From: Magicicada septendecula
Taxonomy: Eukaryota > Arthropoda > Insecta > Hemiptera > Cicadidae
Assembly (NCBI GenBank): GCA_034769895.1
Contig: CM068372.1
Span: 372,639,258-372,703,257 of the forward strand
Direction of reading: 5' to 3'
DNA: 64,000 nt
The translations under genes were made by a program, and so were the position numbers. Positions within the stretch are counted from its first letter, which is position 1. Each line of letters starts with the position of its first letter. The notes under the pieces are model-generated. The model did no database searches, was not told the DNA's origin, and saw only the letters and a program-made list of their open reading frames with translations. Below, piece after piece: positions 44,583 to 55,523 of this stretch.

Positions 44583-47500
44583 TTATTCCTCCTCCAAATA
44601 TTTTTTAATGGATAACTGGTTATAAGTTCCTTTTACTTTATTCGAAATGATATCCTTTAGTACATACGTATTGTTATTATTGTTTTTAATAATCAGGTAT
44701 GGGCCGGTATACAGCAGTAACAACTTTTTGGTAATGCCTTCCAAAGTACTGGGTAATTCCCTGTTTTTTAGCAGTACCTTTTCTCCGACTTCATAGCTTA
44801 TTATTTTCTTAACAGCCTTTTGATATTTGTTCTTGCGCCTTTCCTGGTCTTCGGCCAATTTATTGTAGAATCTGATTCGATTGAATATGTATTCTTGACT
44901 CCTGGGGAACTCTATCATGTCTTGTATTTCTCTCGGAGGCGGTTTTTCATACATTGCCGTGTATCGCGTGGTACCTATAGCGGGGTGATATGACAAATTA
45001 AGGAATTCTTCAGTAGCTAATAAATATTCTTGCCACTTCTTTTGTTGGTTATAGCAATAAGTCCGTAATATCCTTCCGACCTCTCGCAGTACCCTCTCCG
45101 CTGGATTGCTGCTGGGGTGGTAGACAGATGTCTTGTAAGTCTTAATGCCCAATGTATTCAGAGTGTTTCTCCACCTCCAACCCTTAAATTGCGTTCCATG
45201 GTCTGTGATTATGGATGTCGGGCTTCCTACCTCTGGAATGTAATGATTTGTTATTATTCCTAGAGTCTTCAGAGTGGTGGCTCTGTTCACAGGGTATAGT
45301 TTTGTGAATTTTGTAAAATGATCCATCATAATAATAATATACTTGTATCGATGGCGTCCGCCACTGCGGGGAAATGGACCACATATGTCCAGAAAGACCT
45401 TTTCCAGTTTGGCTTGTGAGGTAATTGGTATCATCATACCCTCCTTTCTCTCATTGTTGGTTTTCACCAATTGACATATCAGACAGGTTTTGAGGTAGTT
45501 TCTCGTTTTTCTATTGATACTTTTTATATGACAATTCTCTTCTATTGCCTTGATCACCTTCATGGCTCCCATGTGACCGTATCGTAGGTGATAGTCCAGG
45601 ATGATATCCTTTTCGATTGTAGTAGGGATCATGATCTTCCATATCTCTTCATCAAGGGATGTCTTGATGAATAAAATTCCATTATGTATACAATAAAATT
45701 TGTTTATCGTGTCATCTTGGTTGGAGAGACGAAGTTTAATATGGTTTAACTTCGGATCGGACTGCTGGTGTTTGCTGATGTCCTGCACTATCTTCTCTAA
45801 ATCGGATCTGTCCTTAATAATATTATAGATTTTCAAGATGCTCTCCTTTTCGCCTTCGAACGTTTGTTCTTCCAGATTCACTCTCGACAATACGTCGGCT
45901 ACTACATTTTTACTTCCAGGAACATACTCCCACTGTATATCGTATTCCTGCAGGGCGAGTACCCATCTGGTCAATCTACCATGGCTTAATTTGCATCTTC
46001 TTAGAAATGATATTGACTTGTGATCGGTTCGAACGGTCACTGGATATCCGAGGATATACGTCCGAAACTTCCCGCAGGCAAAGACTACACTTAGCAGTTC
46101 TTTTTCCGTCACATTATAGTTCTTTTCACACTGGTTAAGGGTTCTGCTAGCGAAGCTCACTACTAGATGGTTTCCACTTTCATCTTCTTGGTACAGTGTT
46201 GATCCCAAGCTAATGTTACTAGCGTCACAGTTTAGAAAGAAGGGTCGGTTAAAATCTGGATGGTTGAGCATTACTGCATCTAAGAACTTCTCCTTAATTG
46301 ATTTGAAGGTTTCGTCTTGTTCTTGACCCCATCGCCATTTATTCTTGGACGATAACTGGTACTGAAACTGGGCTGTTAGTTCGGAATAATTATTCTGGAA
46401 CTTCCTATAATAGTTACACAGGCCCAAAAATGATTGTAGTTGCCTTCTGTTTTTTGGTGTAGGGAATCGTTGTATGGCGTCTACCTTTTCTGTTGATGGT
46501 GTTATTCCTTGACTGTTTAGCTGGAAACCCAGGAATTGTACTTCTTTAGCTATAAGCTTGGACTTGTCCAGTTTAAGGGTGACATTATTCTCAGCAAGCT
46601 TCTTCAAGACATACTCCACACGGTAACAGTGTTCTTCCCAGTTGGTTGATGTTATTAGAAGATCATCAACATAGACAGTCGTGAATTGGAGCGCTTCTGG
46701 TCCTAGTATATGATCCATACAGGCGACAAAAACAGCTACTGAATTCACCAACCCGAAGGGCAACCTCTTAAACTGATAATTGCGCCCTTCAAAGATGAAC
46801 GCCATGTATTGCCGGCTTGCTGGGTGCAACTCCACTTGCCAATAGCCGCATACGGTATCCCAAGTGGTAATGAATCGTGTTCCGTGGAACCTCTTCAAAA
46901 TTTCATCAATTTCGCCAGGTGAGGTACGATCGTTAATTATCATTTTATTTATCTCACGTGCGTCAAGGCAAAGCCTTACCTTCCCATTTTTCTTCTGTAT
47001 GGCCACAATCGGGCTAGTGTATGGCGATTGACTGCTCTCGATGATATCTCTACTGATCATATTCTGGATCTCTGTGCGTACGGTTTCTTTCAAAGATTGT
47101 GCTATTGGATACGACTTTCGGTTAAATTCTACCGGTTCTCTGAATCGTATGGAACATTGGTAGTTCCGGATCTTTCCAGGTTCGTCAGAAAATACAGCTC
47201 GATATTTTTCATATATTTCGATCAATTGATTCAGCTGGTTTTCCTTTAATTGCTCGTTAGTATTGTGGCACTGGAAGTTACGTATCTCCTGAATCTTTTG
47301 TTGCCATAGGTCATCCTCCGAATCCTGATGTACTGGCTTGTTGTTTGTTGAGTGGTTGGACAAGTAATTCACCTTATTTTGGTGGTCGAGAAGTTGTCTG
47401 GAGTCTAACGTCTTGTTATTAGTTAAATTGGCTACCCAGGTCGAACCTTCAGCAAAGAGTGATACCTTTCCTCGGCACAAGTCGATAATTGCTGAGTTTC

Positions 47501-47918
47501 TGCGCAATAGGTCACATCCCATCATGATGTTGAAAGGTAATCCGGCTGCAACAAGAAATATCATATCCACACTAATGCCCTGACTGTTGACACTTAGGGA
47601 TACCTGCTTTCTTATGGTCTTGTTCTGTCGGCCGGTAGCTCCTACAAGTACAATATTATTAATAGGTAGTACCGGTAAGTTTTTGTGGCATTCCTGCTGT
47701 ATCCGGTCCAACTCATTTCGATTTATTATGGAGATATTGGCTCCAGTGTCTATCATTATAGGAACAGAAATACCCTCAATTTCTGCCATTATGTATATTA
47801 TTTCATTATCATTATTATTAATATTAATCTCGCTTTCTTCGAGTAGGTCCTTACGGATATCTTTCAAATAATTGCTGTATATTATGGTAAAATTTTTTCT
47901 GTTTTTCTTCGAATTCAT
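44583..47918 (-). CDS. Ty3-type Pol polyprotein (protease, RT, RNase H, integrase)
   Basis: 1111 codons from the first Met, uninterrupted. The frame is open back to 47984, overlapping the last gag codons in the -1 frame, so expression as a gag-pol fusion by -1 frameshifting is likely, though no classical slippery heptamer is obvious. Protease has MIDTGANISI (D57). RT has D354, LPFGLVNS and YVDDLL (416-420). RNase H has NCDAS (D564) and RTDHKS (D632). The integrase zinc domain uses H777, H782, C812 and C815. The integrase core has D844, D906 (ITDHGTQF) and E941, a D-x61-D-x34-E layout. The C-terminal part has YTGPYLI. All catalytic residues are present. Confidence 0.95.
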   Translation of the reverse strand: MNSKKNRKNFTIIYSNYLKDIRKDLLEESEININNNDNEIIYIMAEIEGISVPIMIDTGANISIINRNELDRIQQECHKNLPVLPINNIVLVGATGRQNKTIRKQVSLSVNSQGISVDMIFLVAAGLPFNIMMGCDLLRRNSAIIDLCRGKVSLFAEGSTWVANLTNNKTLDSRQLLDHQNKVNYLSNHSTNNKPVHQDSEDDLWQQKIQEIRNFQCHNTNEQLKENQLNQLIEIYEKYRAVFSDEPGKIRNYQCSIRFREPVEFNRKSYPIAQSLKETVRTEIQNMISRDIIESSQSPYTSPIVAIQKKNGKVRLCLDAREINKMIINDRTSPGEIDEILKRFHGTRFITTWDTVCGYWQVELHPASRQYMAFIFEGRNYQFKRLPFGLVNSVAVFVACMDHILGPEALQFTTVYVDDLLITSTNWEEHCYRVEYVLKKLAENNVTLKLDKSKLIAKEVQFLGFQLNSQGITPSTEKVDAIQRFPTPKNRRQLQSFLGLCNYYRKFQNNYSELTAQFQYQLSSKNKWRWGQEQDETFKSIKEKFLDAVMLNHPDFNRPFFLNCDASNISLGSTLYQEDESGNHLVVSFASRTLNQCEKNYNVTEKELLSVVFACGKFRTYILGYPVTVRTDHKSISFLRRCKLSHGRLTRWVLALQEYDIQWEYVPGSKNVVADVLSRVNLEEQTFEGEKESILKIYNIIKDRSDLEKIVQDISKHQQSDPKLNHIKLRLSNQDDTINKFYCIHNGILFIKTSLDEEIWKIMIPTTIEKDIILDYHLRYGHMGAMKVIKAIEENCHIKSINRKTRNYLKTCLICQLVKTNNERKEGMMIPITSQAKLEKVFLDICGPFPRSGGRHRYKYIIIMMDHFTKFTKLYPVNRATTLKTLGIITNHYIPEVGSPTSIITDHGTQFKGWRWRNTLNTLGIKTYKTSVYHPSSNPAERVLREVGRILRTYCYNQQKKWQEYLLATEEFLNLSYHPAIGTTRYTAMYEKPPPREIQDMIEFPRSQEYIFNRIRFYNKLAEDQERRKNKYQKAVKKIISYEVGEKVLLKNRELPSTLEGITKKLLLLYTGPYLIIKNNNNNTYVLKDIISNKVKGTYNQLSIKKYLEEE

Positions 47919-47971
47919 TCCTTCTTGGTTAAACCCAGCAGATTGGAGCAGTAAAGGGTTATTGGAGTTTA

Positions 47972-50340
47972 TTACTGCCTCCGTTCATTTAAATGTTCCG
48001 CTTCATTACGGATTAGGCCGTTGGAAGCATCAGCTTGGAGTCCTGAGACTGCTTCGTTTGGTTCTGCTCGATCGTCTTGTTGGGCTTCTGTTACAGGTAG
48101 TCTTCGCTGATTGTCCAGGCTGGAACTACGTCTGGGCTCGTACTCTCTGTACCGATTACTTCCCTGACTTCCTTGGAAAGTCTCGTACTCGTAGTATCGG
48201 CTCCTTCGTTGCGGCTGGTACCTCCTCTGTCCACTGCCTTCCGCTCTTATGTAGTTAATATTGGGTCGATATGTCCTGTAATTGTTGTTATTACCTCCAT
48301 TCGGGTAATTCCGGTTATAATTACCATGATAATTGTTATTAGAAAGATTGGGGTTCCTCTGACCATTTGGAACATAGTTACTATTATTATTATAATAACC
48401 GTTGTTATTTTGTGGACGGTTATTATTATTATTATTGTTGTGGTTGTTGTTATTATTATTAATGCGAGGAATATTACTATTATTATTATTGTTGTTAAAT
48501 CTAGGCAAATTATTGTTATTTCTGGGGTTATAATTGTATTCGGCATTATTCCGATTTGCGGAATTATAATTATTATTGTTACCCACATTCTGCCGATTAT
48601 TATTATTCAAATTATTGTTGTTACTTCTTGGTTCCGGCTTTTCGTATCTCCTGCGACTTTGGCGGTAATAGTCTTCGTGCTCATACATTTCTAAAAGCTC
48701 GGTCATGGCTTGCACCGTCTTTATTTGACTGTTTCGTCTGGCTCTGATAATATCCTCCTCATAATGGTATGAGAGTTTGCTGACCAGGCATTCTTCCGGT
48801 ATTCGGGGCTCTAGATGTTTGGCCACGCACACCTTTCCCAAAAAGTACGCCGTTAAAGTCTGGTTTCCATACGGGTTGTACTTTCCATGACAGATCCCGT
48901 CTCTGGTGATATTTTGTGTTGATTCAGACCAATATTTGGCTTTGAATAGCCTTCTGAATTGTTGATAATCGGTCACCTCGTCTCTTATCGCCATCCACCA
49001 ATTATCTGCTATCTCCTTGAACGATTCGTCAAGCACCTCTTTATTCTCCCTCCAGCGATTACCTCTGTGTTTGGTGAAGTACTCTTCGATTCTTGCTAGG
49101 AACTCCATTGGTTTGTTTTTATAAAACCTGAAGTTAATCCCTTCACGATTCTCACTATTGGGACAACTGGTAATGCTTGTCGGTCGACTATGGAATAGTT
49201 CTATATCTGTCTGGTTCTGTCGCACCTGACTGTTGATACTGGTTACAGTAGCTTCAATGCCGTCACATTTTTCTGTGAATCGGTCCTGCACTCGCTCCCA
49301 GTCTTCCCGTGTTTCTTTTAGTCTTTCCTCCAATGTCTTCCTAGTCATTTCTTCAATGTTGTTAACCTTCGTATTTATTTCGGTCTTGATACTCTGTACT
49401 TCTCGTTCGGTTTGACTCCATTTTTCGTCAGCTCTGGTAACCCTTTGTTCGATTACCGTTAATTCCTCTTCTACCTTCTTGCTGATTGTCTCATTATTTT
49501 CAGCTATCTTCTGCCCCAGTTCTTCCTTCAATGCTTCCATCTTTCCATCTAACCGGTTCATGTTCTCTTGGTTCGTCTCCTTCAATTCTTCTCTCAATTG
49601 CTGACTATTATTCTCCATCTTTTTATTGGTTTCTTCCAGTTTCTGACTTATCTGGGTCAATTCCTCCTTCGATTGTTTATTGTCAGTTTTTATTTCCTCC
49701 ATTTTCTCCTCCATCTTCTGAATATTTTCCTCCATCTTCTCCTCGATCTTCTTAATATTTTCCTCCATTAATAATTTATTTTCGTTTTTTATTTCGTCCA
49801 CCTTCTCCTCCATTTTCTTACTATTTTCTTCCATTTTCTCCTCCATCTTCTTACCGCTTTCTCTCAATTCCTCCTTCAATCGTTGGTTATCGTTCTTCAT
49901 TTCCTTACTATTTTCTTCCATTTTCTCCTCCATCTTTTACTGTTTTCTTCCATTTTCTCCTCCATCTTCTTACTATTTTCTCTTAATTCTTCTTTCAATT
50001 GCTGGTTATCATTCTCCATCTTCTTACTATTTTCTTCCATCTTCTCCTCCATCTTCTTACCATTTTCTTCCATTTTCTCCTCTATCTTCTTACTGTTTTC
50101 TCTTAATTCCTCCTTCGTTGTTTTAAATTCTCTGAGTAACATCTCCATCATTTGATCAAATTTTGTATCTTCCTTTGCGGTGGATTTCTCCGGCTGTTCC
50201 TTCTGTGGTGCAGGCTTATTTGGTTCTGCTGGCGGTAACATTAACTCCACATCTTCCACTGGTGTCGCTTCTTTATCCTCCATGTCTATCTCCTGCTCGG
50301 CCTCCATAGCCCTTTTTCTTGATGTAGCTCTCCTGTGCAT
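47972..50340 (-). pseudogene. Ty3-type Gag, coiled-coil and Asn-rich, one frameshift
   Basis: Two overlapping frames, 50340-49897 and 49933-47972, are one gene broken by a 1-base loss near 49936-49941. There CATCTTTTACTG stands where all sister repeats read CATCTTCTTAC. The N-terminus (MHRRATSRKRAMEAEQEIDM) leads through an acidic, Pro-rich stretch into about 300 residues of Lys/Glu coiled coil built from repeated KMEEKMEEN units. A capsid-like retrotransposon Gag domain follows (residues about 265-425 of the second frame, with FYKNKPMEFLARIEEYF and WWMAIRDEV), then about 150 residues dominated by Asn and an Arg/Tyr-rich end. No CCHC zinc knuckle is present. The Asn/Arg-rich part may bind RNA instead (inference). 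Confidence 0.88.
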
Positions 50341-50436
50341 CTCGCTCCCTCTTCCGACCTATTGACCGTTGCCAAGCTAAAAATAGGAAATTGGACAATC
50401 GTCCTTATTTTACAACTCTATTACCTCCTATTTAAA

Positions 50437-50456
50437 GCCCCTTAAGTTGGACGCCA
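50437..50456 (-). other. Ty3-type element primer binding site
   Basis: Three bases inside the 5' LTR the minus strand reads TGGCGTCCAACTTAAGGGGC. It resembles the TGGCGCCCAACGTGGGGC primer sites that pair with tRNA-Lys. Position and TGG start are right; the tRNA identity is inferred from memory. Confidence 0.6.
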
Positions 50457-51309
50457 ATTTGTAATATAAAATAATATTACAAATTATATAATATAAAAAT
50501 AAAATATAATAAATTATATTGTGTGTAGATTTTGTGATAACAGCGTATTGTGCTCTCCTTTTTACCCCACTAGTTAGGCTAGTCAATTTGTAATATAATT
50601 TCAAATGTAATAATAAATAAAATATAAAGATATTTTATGATAAGAATTGTGTATGTTGTCTGGATCTCGGTATTGAACTCCCCGATGATACAGCTCCACT
50701 TTGAATTCACCAAATACAAAGAATAGATTTAGTATGAATATGTTATAACTCGGTGTGATTGATTGATAAATAACAAATAAATCAAACTTTATAAATTGTG
50801 AAAATATTTTTTTTTTCTTTTTCTTGTATTGAGTTTGATTGAATTATTTAATTTAATTAATTAATAATTAATTAATTAATTGAGTGTGTAATTTCCTTAT
50901 ATATCTATTCTCTCACTGTAAATTATTTTTTTGTTTAATAAAAAATAATAGTAACATTAATTATAGAAATAAAAACAATGCTGGTAAATGAGTAATGATT
51001 TGCGTTTATTAACATTCAAAATTATGCGCCAGTCAAACTGCGCATGTCCCAGGCACTGGCTAATATTTGCTACAGTCGGTAGTGAAAAAATCAACAAATA
51101 TATTTTTACAAGTTTAGATTTGTGGTTCTTTTAACGAGTCGAAATGGTCAGAGGGCAAGGAACAAGATACATTCTTAACAGGTATTCTTAAACTAAATGG
51201 TAATAGCTGAAATAGAACAAAATTATTACTACAATTGTCAATTAAATAAAATGAATTTTGCGAACCGAGTCGAAGAAATGATGTCACTCCATTCAAGTAG
51301 GCACTGCAC

Positions 51310-52879
51310 TAGAGGTGGGCTAAACTGTTATTTTAAAATACTAGGTATGAAAATACCGTTCCAAAAAAATAACAGGTACAAATACCTGTTATTATATACT
51401 ATATATACATAACCTATATTATCCTTTGTAAGTAACTCGTTTTGAGTTTCCTGCAGGTCTCCTATGTAATATCTTCAAATAAATACACTGCAAGTAGGTT
51501 TATTTTCACCTAGATAAACCTATTAATATATTAATAAACCTACTTGCTGTGTATTTATTTGAAGATATTATATAACCTATACTGTATAATTTGTTATAAG
51601 AAATAAATTGAAACTAAAAGTATTAACAGTGTTACTTTACACTGTGACTTTATTAAACTATTACTGTTTAAATGAAAATAAGAAACAAGAGAATTTATAG
51701 GCCTATCTCCCTTTGGGAATACTAATTTAAGTTTTCACTAGTAGTAAACAAACCAGTGACAAACTCCACCAGTAGATTGGTTAGACAAATCAGTTGCGAA
51801 ACTCGGGGCAATTAAATAATTTAGAGTAGACCTACACGTAATACCAAGAAAAATAATGTGAAAAACTTCAGAAACGTATAATAAGAACATAACAGTAAGC
51901 CACAAGAGTGAATGAGAATAAACAAAATTTTACAAATAAAAATAAAAAAACAAATTGTAATAAAATAAATACAAATACATAAATAAAAACTTATAAATAA
52001 TAAGCACCAACAAAAGTAAATTAAATGCATTACAGATATTTAAGGAACAGAACTAGATAAAGTGCATAAATGTCCATTACAACAATCTCATCATTTACGT
52101 GAGATGTGTAGTGAAGTTAAAATCACATAAATAAAAAGTATAATATAGCTTATCAACATCAGCCACTCTATAGGTTATAATTCAATATAATTAAATTCAA
52201 CTATTTCACTAACGATCGGAACATAAAGTTTTTTTGGAGTAAAAACATAGGTTTACCAATCGATTTTAGTTACAATTTGGTGACTAGTATAATATATAAT
52301 TATTAGCATATAATCTGTAGGCCTATTATATATCTGCATATCACACGAGAATAAATGTAACAGCAGGATGAATTATTTCCTTTATTAAAAACAGCTCCGT
52401 CTCTTTGAGCAGAATGAAGTATACAGGACGAAAAAATGGCTCATACTATATGTCCTACTCTAAATATGCTTGATACTACCTGTTCCTGAAATACTAGGTG
52501 TTCCTAAAATATTAGGTGTTACTAAAATACTACTGTTACTCTGGAACGCGTTGTTCCTTGTGTATCGGTGATACCACTAATATTTGAAATACCTAGTATT
52601 TTAAATACGCGTTACTGGCTGTTCCTTGCGTTCCAGTGATATTTTTGTACGCCTAGTATTTGGCCTTGGTTTACGTGATCTTGCGTACTTTTTGTGTGTG
52701 TGTGTGTCTGTGTAGGTGCGTAGGGGGTGTGCCTCGACTCGGAACAGCGAGGGCGGCGTGTCTCGACTCGGCACAGCGTCGCCGCGTAACAGGTATTTCA
52801 ACTTTTTAGTCACTGTTACATCCGTTCCACAAAAATATCGTTCCAAAATACCTATTACAGGTATATCGGCCCACCTCTA
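51310..52879. mobile_element. Non-autonomous hAT transposon, 1570 bp
   Basis: Ends TAGAGGTGGGC and GCCCACCTCTA are perfect 11-bp inverted repeats. They are flanked by an 8-bp target duplication CACTGCAC (51302-51309 and 52880-52887). The empty site is seen directly in the other LTR (about 40133-40140). Near both ends, repeated short words (GTTCC, AATACCTGTTA, TACTAGGT, AATACCTAGTATTT) look like sub-terminal transposase binding sites. An internal hairpin at 51467-51575 has arms of about 36 bp. There is no transposase gene. Confidence 0.95.
52196..52265 (-). mobile_element. Penelope-like 3' tail fragment inside the hAT element
   Basis: TATTTCACTAACGATCGGAA, then CATAAAGTTTTTTTGG, then GTAAAAACATAGG, align with 38990-39065 and with the inverse of 4350-4415. 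A Penelope tail is thus carried inside the hAT element. Confidence 0.6.
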
Positions 52880-55523
52880 CACTGCACCGTCTTTGTGAGG
52901 AATCCAGTAATGGCCGCCGTCTACTCGATTTTAACTGCGATGCTGTTGGAATTGGCTGATCTTCCCCCACAGAAATAAAACGATGTTCCCTTTTCTGCGA
53001 AGTGGTGTTGGTCCAGGAATATAGTGTGGAATGTCCTCTCGTCGTCTGCGATGTCGATTTCTTGATGGATTTCTTGTTTTGTGTCCGGTGTTCAAATATG
53101 TGTGTTGGTTTTCTGTGAATTCGGTCCAAAATTTGTTCAAAATGGCTGTCGATTTCTTGTGTTGAGTTTTATGGTGTTATTACTGTGTTTTGGAAATTTG
53201 TGAAGTGTTAGAAATTGATAGTTAAGGTTATTTCACTTTTTAGATCATCTCCGTTACACGCCACATAACCGCACTTGGTTTTATACAAATTATTTTGTTT
53301 TCAGTACTCCGCTAACACATTTCCAACTATTCCGCTTTTCGATTAACAATAGACTAATAGACGCAACGTCGTCGTTTTAGGGCAATTTGTGCTATGTCTT
53401 TTTCCTCTTCATATTGTTTAACTATACAAATATCTGTCGGCAATTTGTGCTATGTCTTTTTCCTCTTCATATTGTTTAACTATACAAATATCTGTCTAAG
53501 TCTTGGTTCACTACCTAAATATACATAATAAGTTTTCTTATTTTTTACTGTATTTCAAATATTTCTTAATTTTACATGAATCTAACTATTCAGTAATATT
53601 GATTATTTAATTTTACATCTTTTGATATATAGCTGGGTTTGTTTCAAGCTCATTTAAGCCCAAAAATTACAATTTTATATAATGATTGTATGCCTCATAT
53701 TTTGTACAAATTTAGTGTTTTAAAGGTTTTTATTTGTTTTTTCTTATAATATTTCCATGGAATATACTTAATAATTCCGTGACTACTTTGTTGTTAATGA
53801 TTTGGTTGTTAAAACATTTCAATATTGATTAATTTACTGTTTAGTCTGATTTGATTACTATCATAGGCCTATTATTGACTGTTTCCAAAAGAAGTTAATT
53901 TCCTTTCCTTTGTCATTCTATTTGCTATTAACTGTATCTGTATTAATTATATTTTCAATTTCTGTATTGTATATATTGAATTCTATTCCTATTACATAGA
54001 TTAATTCTCTGATAGATAATTTTTTGGTTTATATGCCAGTCTGTGTTTACTAAAATGGTGTCTTAGCTGGTCTGTTTGTACATTATACATGGTTTAATAT
54101 ATTGCATGTACATTATACATGGTTTTATAATTTTTTGCATAAAATTATTACATTTTTATGTCCTACTTGCCTCTCTGCCTTAACAAACTTGAAAATTAGT
54201 TAACATTAATTTGAACACAACAGAACATCTTATTATCTACTATTTTTCATATATCACCTAATTTTAACAAAAACATCTTATTCCTATTAATTTTAACTGT
54301 ATCATCAAATGATAACAAAATATCTTATCCTTATTATTACCTAGACATAATTTAATCAGAAAATAAAAAACTCCTATTACTAGTAATACTGTCAGTCATT
54401 AACTGTCTTTTGTATTTATGTTTCTTTTGAAAACAATTCAACTGTGATTAAAAAACATCTTGTATCTATTATCACCTTATATCTAAAATATTATCTAATT
54501 AACAATAAATAACAAACATCTTATTATTAGTTATACCCTCAGTTATGAACTGTCCTCTGGTATTTTTGTCCTTCTCACAATTTACTTAACTGTAATTAAA
54601 GAAAACATTTTATGGGTAATAGTATTTCTTATATCTAATTTAAAAAACTCTTATTACTGATAATGTTGTCAGTCCTTAGACTGTCTTTGATTCCAATGGT
54701 TTTACTAGTATTATTTTACACTCATGGTAGTCTTTTTATAATATTTACACTGCATTGAATATTTTTTCATCGATTTTTTAGCTATGTTTCTCACTACACT
54801 CACTGTAGTTTCTTATTTTTGTTACCTCACTTCACTTTATTGGGTTCTACACTATGGTAGTCTTTTCAGTGGGTTCTACACTATGGTAGTCTCTTTTGAT
54901 ATATTTTTTATATCACACTTTATTACAATGTGTCCTTTATTTTGGCTACACTACTAGTAGTCTGTTTAATAGATTTTTAATGACATATTATTCTTACAAC
55001 TAGTCTACAATTTGGTTTTCTGGGATTGTATCTTGTAACTTGTTCTGGGTCTACATATATCAGTTTTAATTTTGTTTCATGGTAAGTATTACATGACTAT
55101 CATTTTGTTTTGGCATATCTCTTCCTGTTCCTGGTCTCTTTGTGGGAATCTTGATATGTTTTGTCTTTTTTCAAAATCACATTAGTAGTTTCTGGTCTTG
55201 TGGTTTCTCTGCATCTTGACCTTATTATTATTTTTCCCTTATTAATATGGTTTCATCCTTTTATATGGTCCTTCCCTTTTTACTGCTTCCCCAATCTACT
55301 GGGTATACTGCTGGTTTAACTGGTTTTTACATAGTAAGTTATTTTAATCAATGGTTTTCTTTGTTATTTTTCATTTTTATTAATATTTTATTGACTTAAT
55401 ATACAGTTTATAGAGTGTAATCCTTAAAACAATTTATTCTTCTCACTCACTATGGAACTTTTTCCTTTATTTATGTTGCATTAAGCTAAATGTTTAGCGT
55501 GATAATTTGTTATGTTACAATAG

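Larger units (their letters stand above)
39291..55519 (-). mobile_element. Ty3-type LTR retrotransposon, 16.2 kb, with 3.4-kb LTRs
   Basis: Two long LTRs bound an internal region of 7.8 kb with gag and pol on the minus strand. Both LTRs have TGTAA...TTACA termini. A 4-bp target duplication ATAG lies at 39287-39290 and 55520-55523. Excluding a later hAT insertion, the LTRs differ at only about a dozen single bases plus two small duplications (about 58 bp near 53.43 kb and about 33 bp near 54.09 kb) by eye. Pol is fully open. The insertion is therefore recent. There is no env ORF, and no chromodomain was recognised. Confidence 0.95.
50460..55519 (-). repeat. Ty3-type element 5' LTR, interrupted by a hAT element
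   Basis: About 3.48 kb of LTR after removing the hAT insertion at 51310-52879 and its duplicated 8 bases. It is longer than the 3' LTR by a 58-bp tandem duplication (GGCAATTTGTGCTATGTC unit, about 53433-53490) and a short one near 54090-54125 (TGTACATTATACATGGTTT twice). Confidence 0.93.

Noticed and set aside
48173-48694. Ile/Val-rich plus-strand ORF of 173 codons
   Set aside because: It is the antisense of the Asn-rich (AAT/AAC) part of gag.
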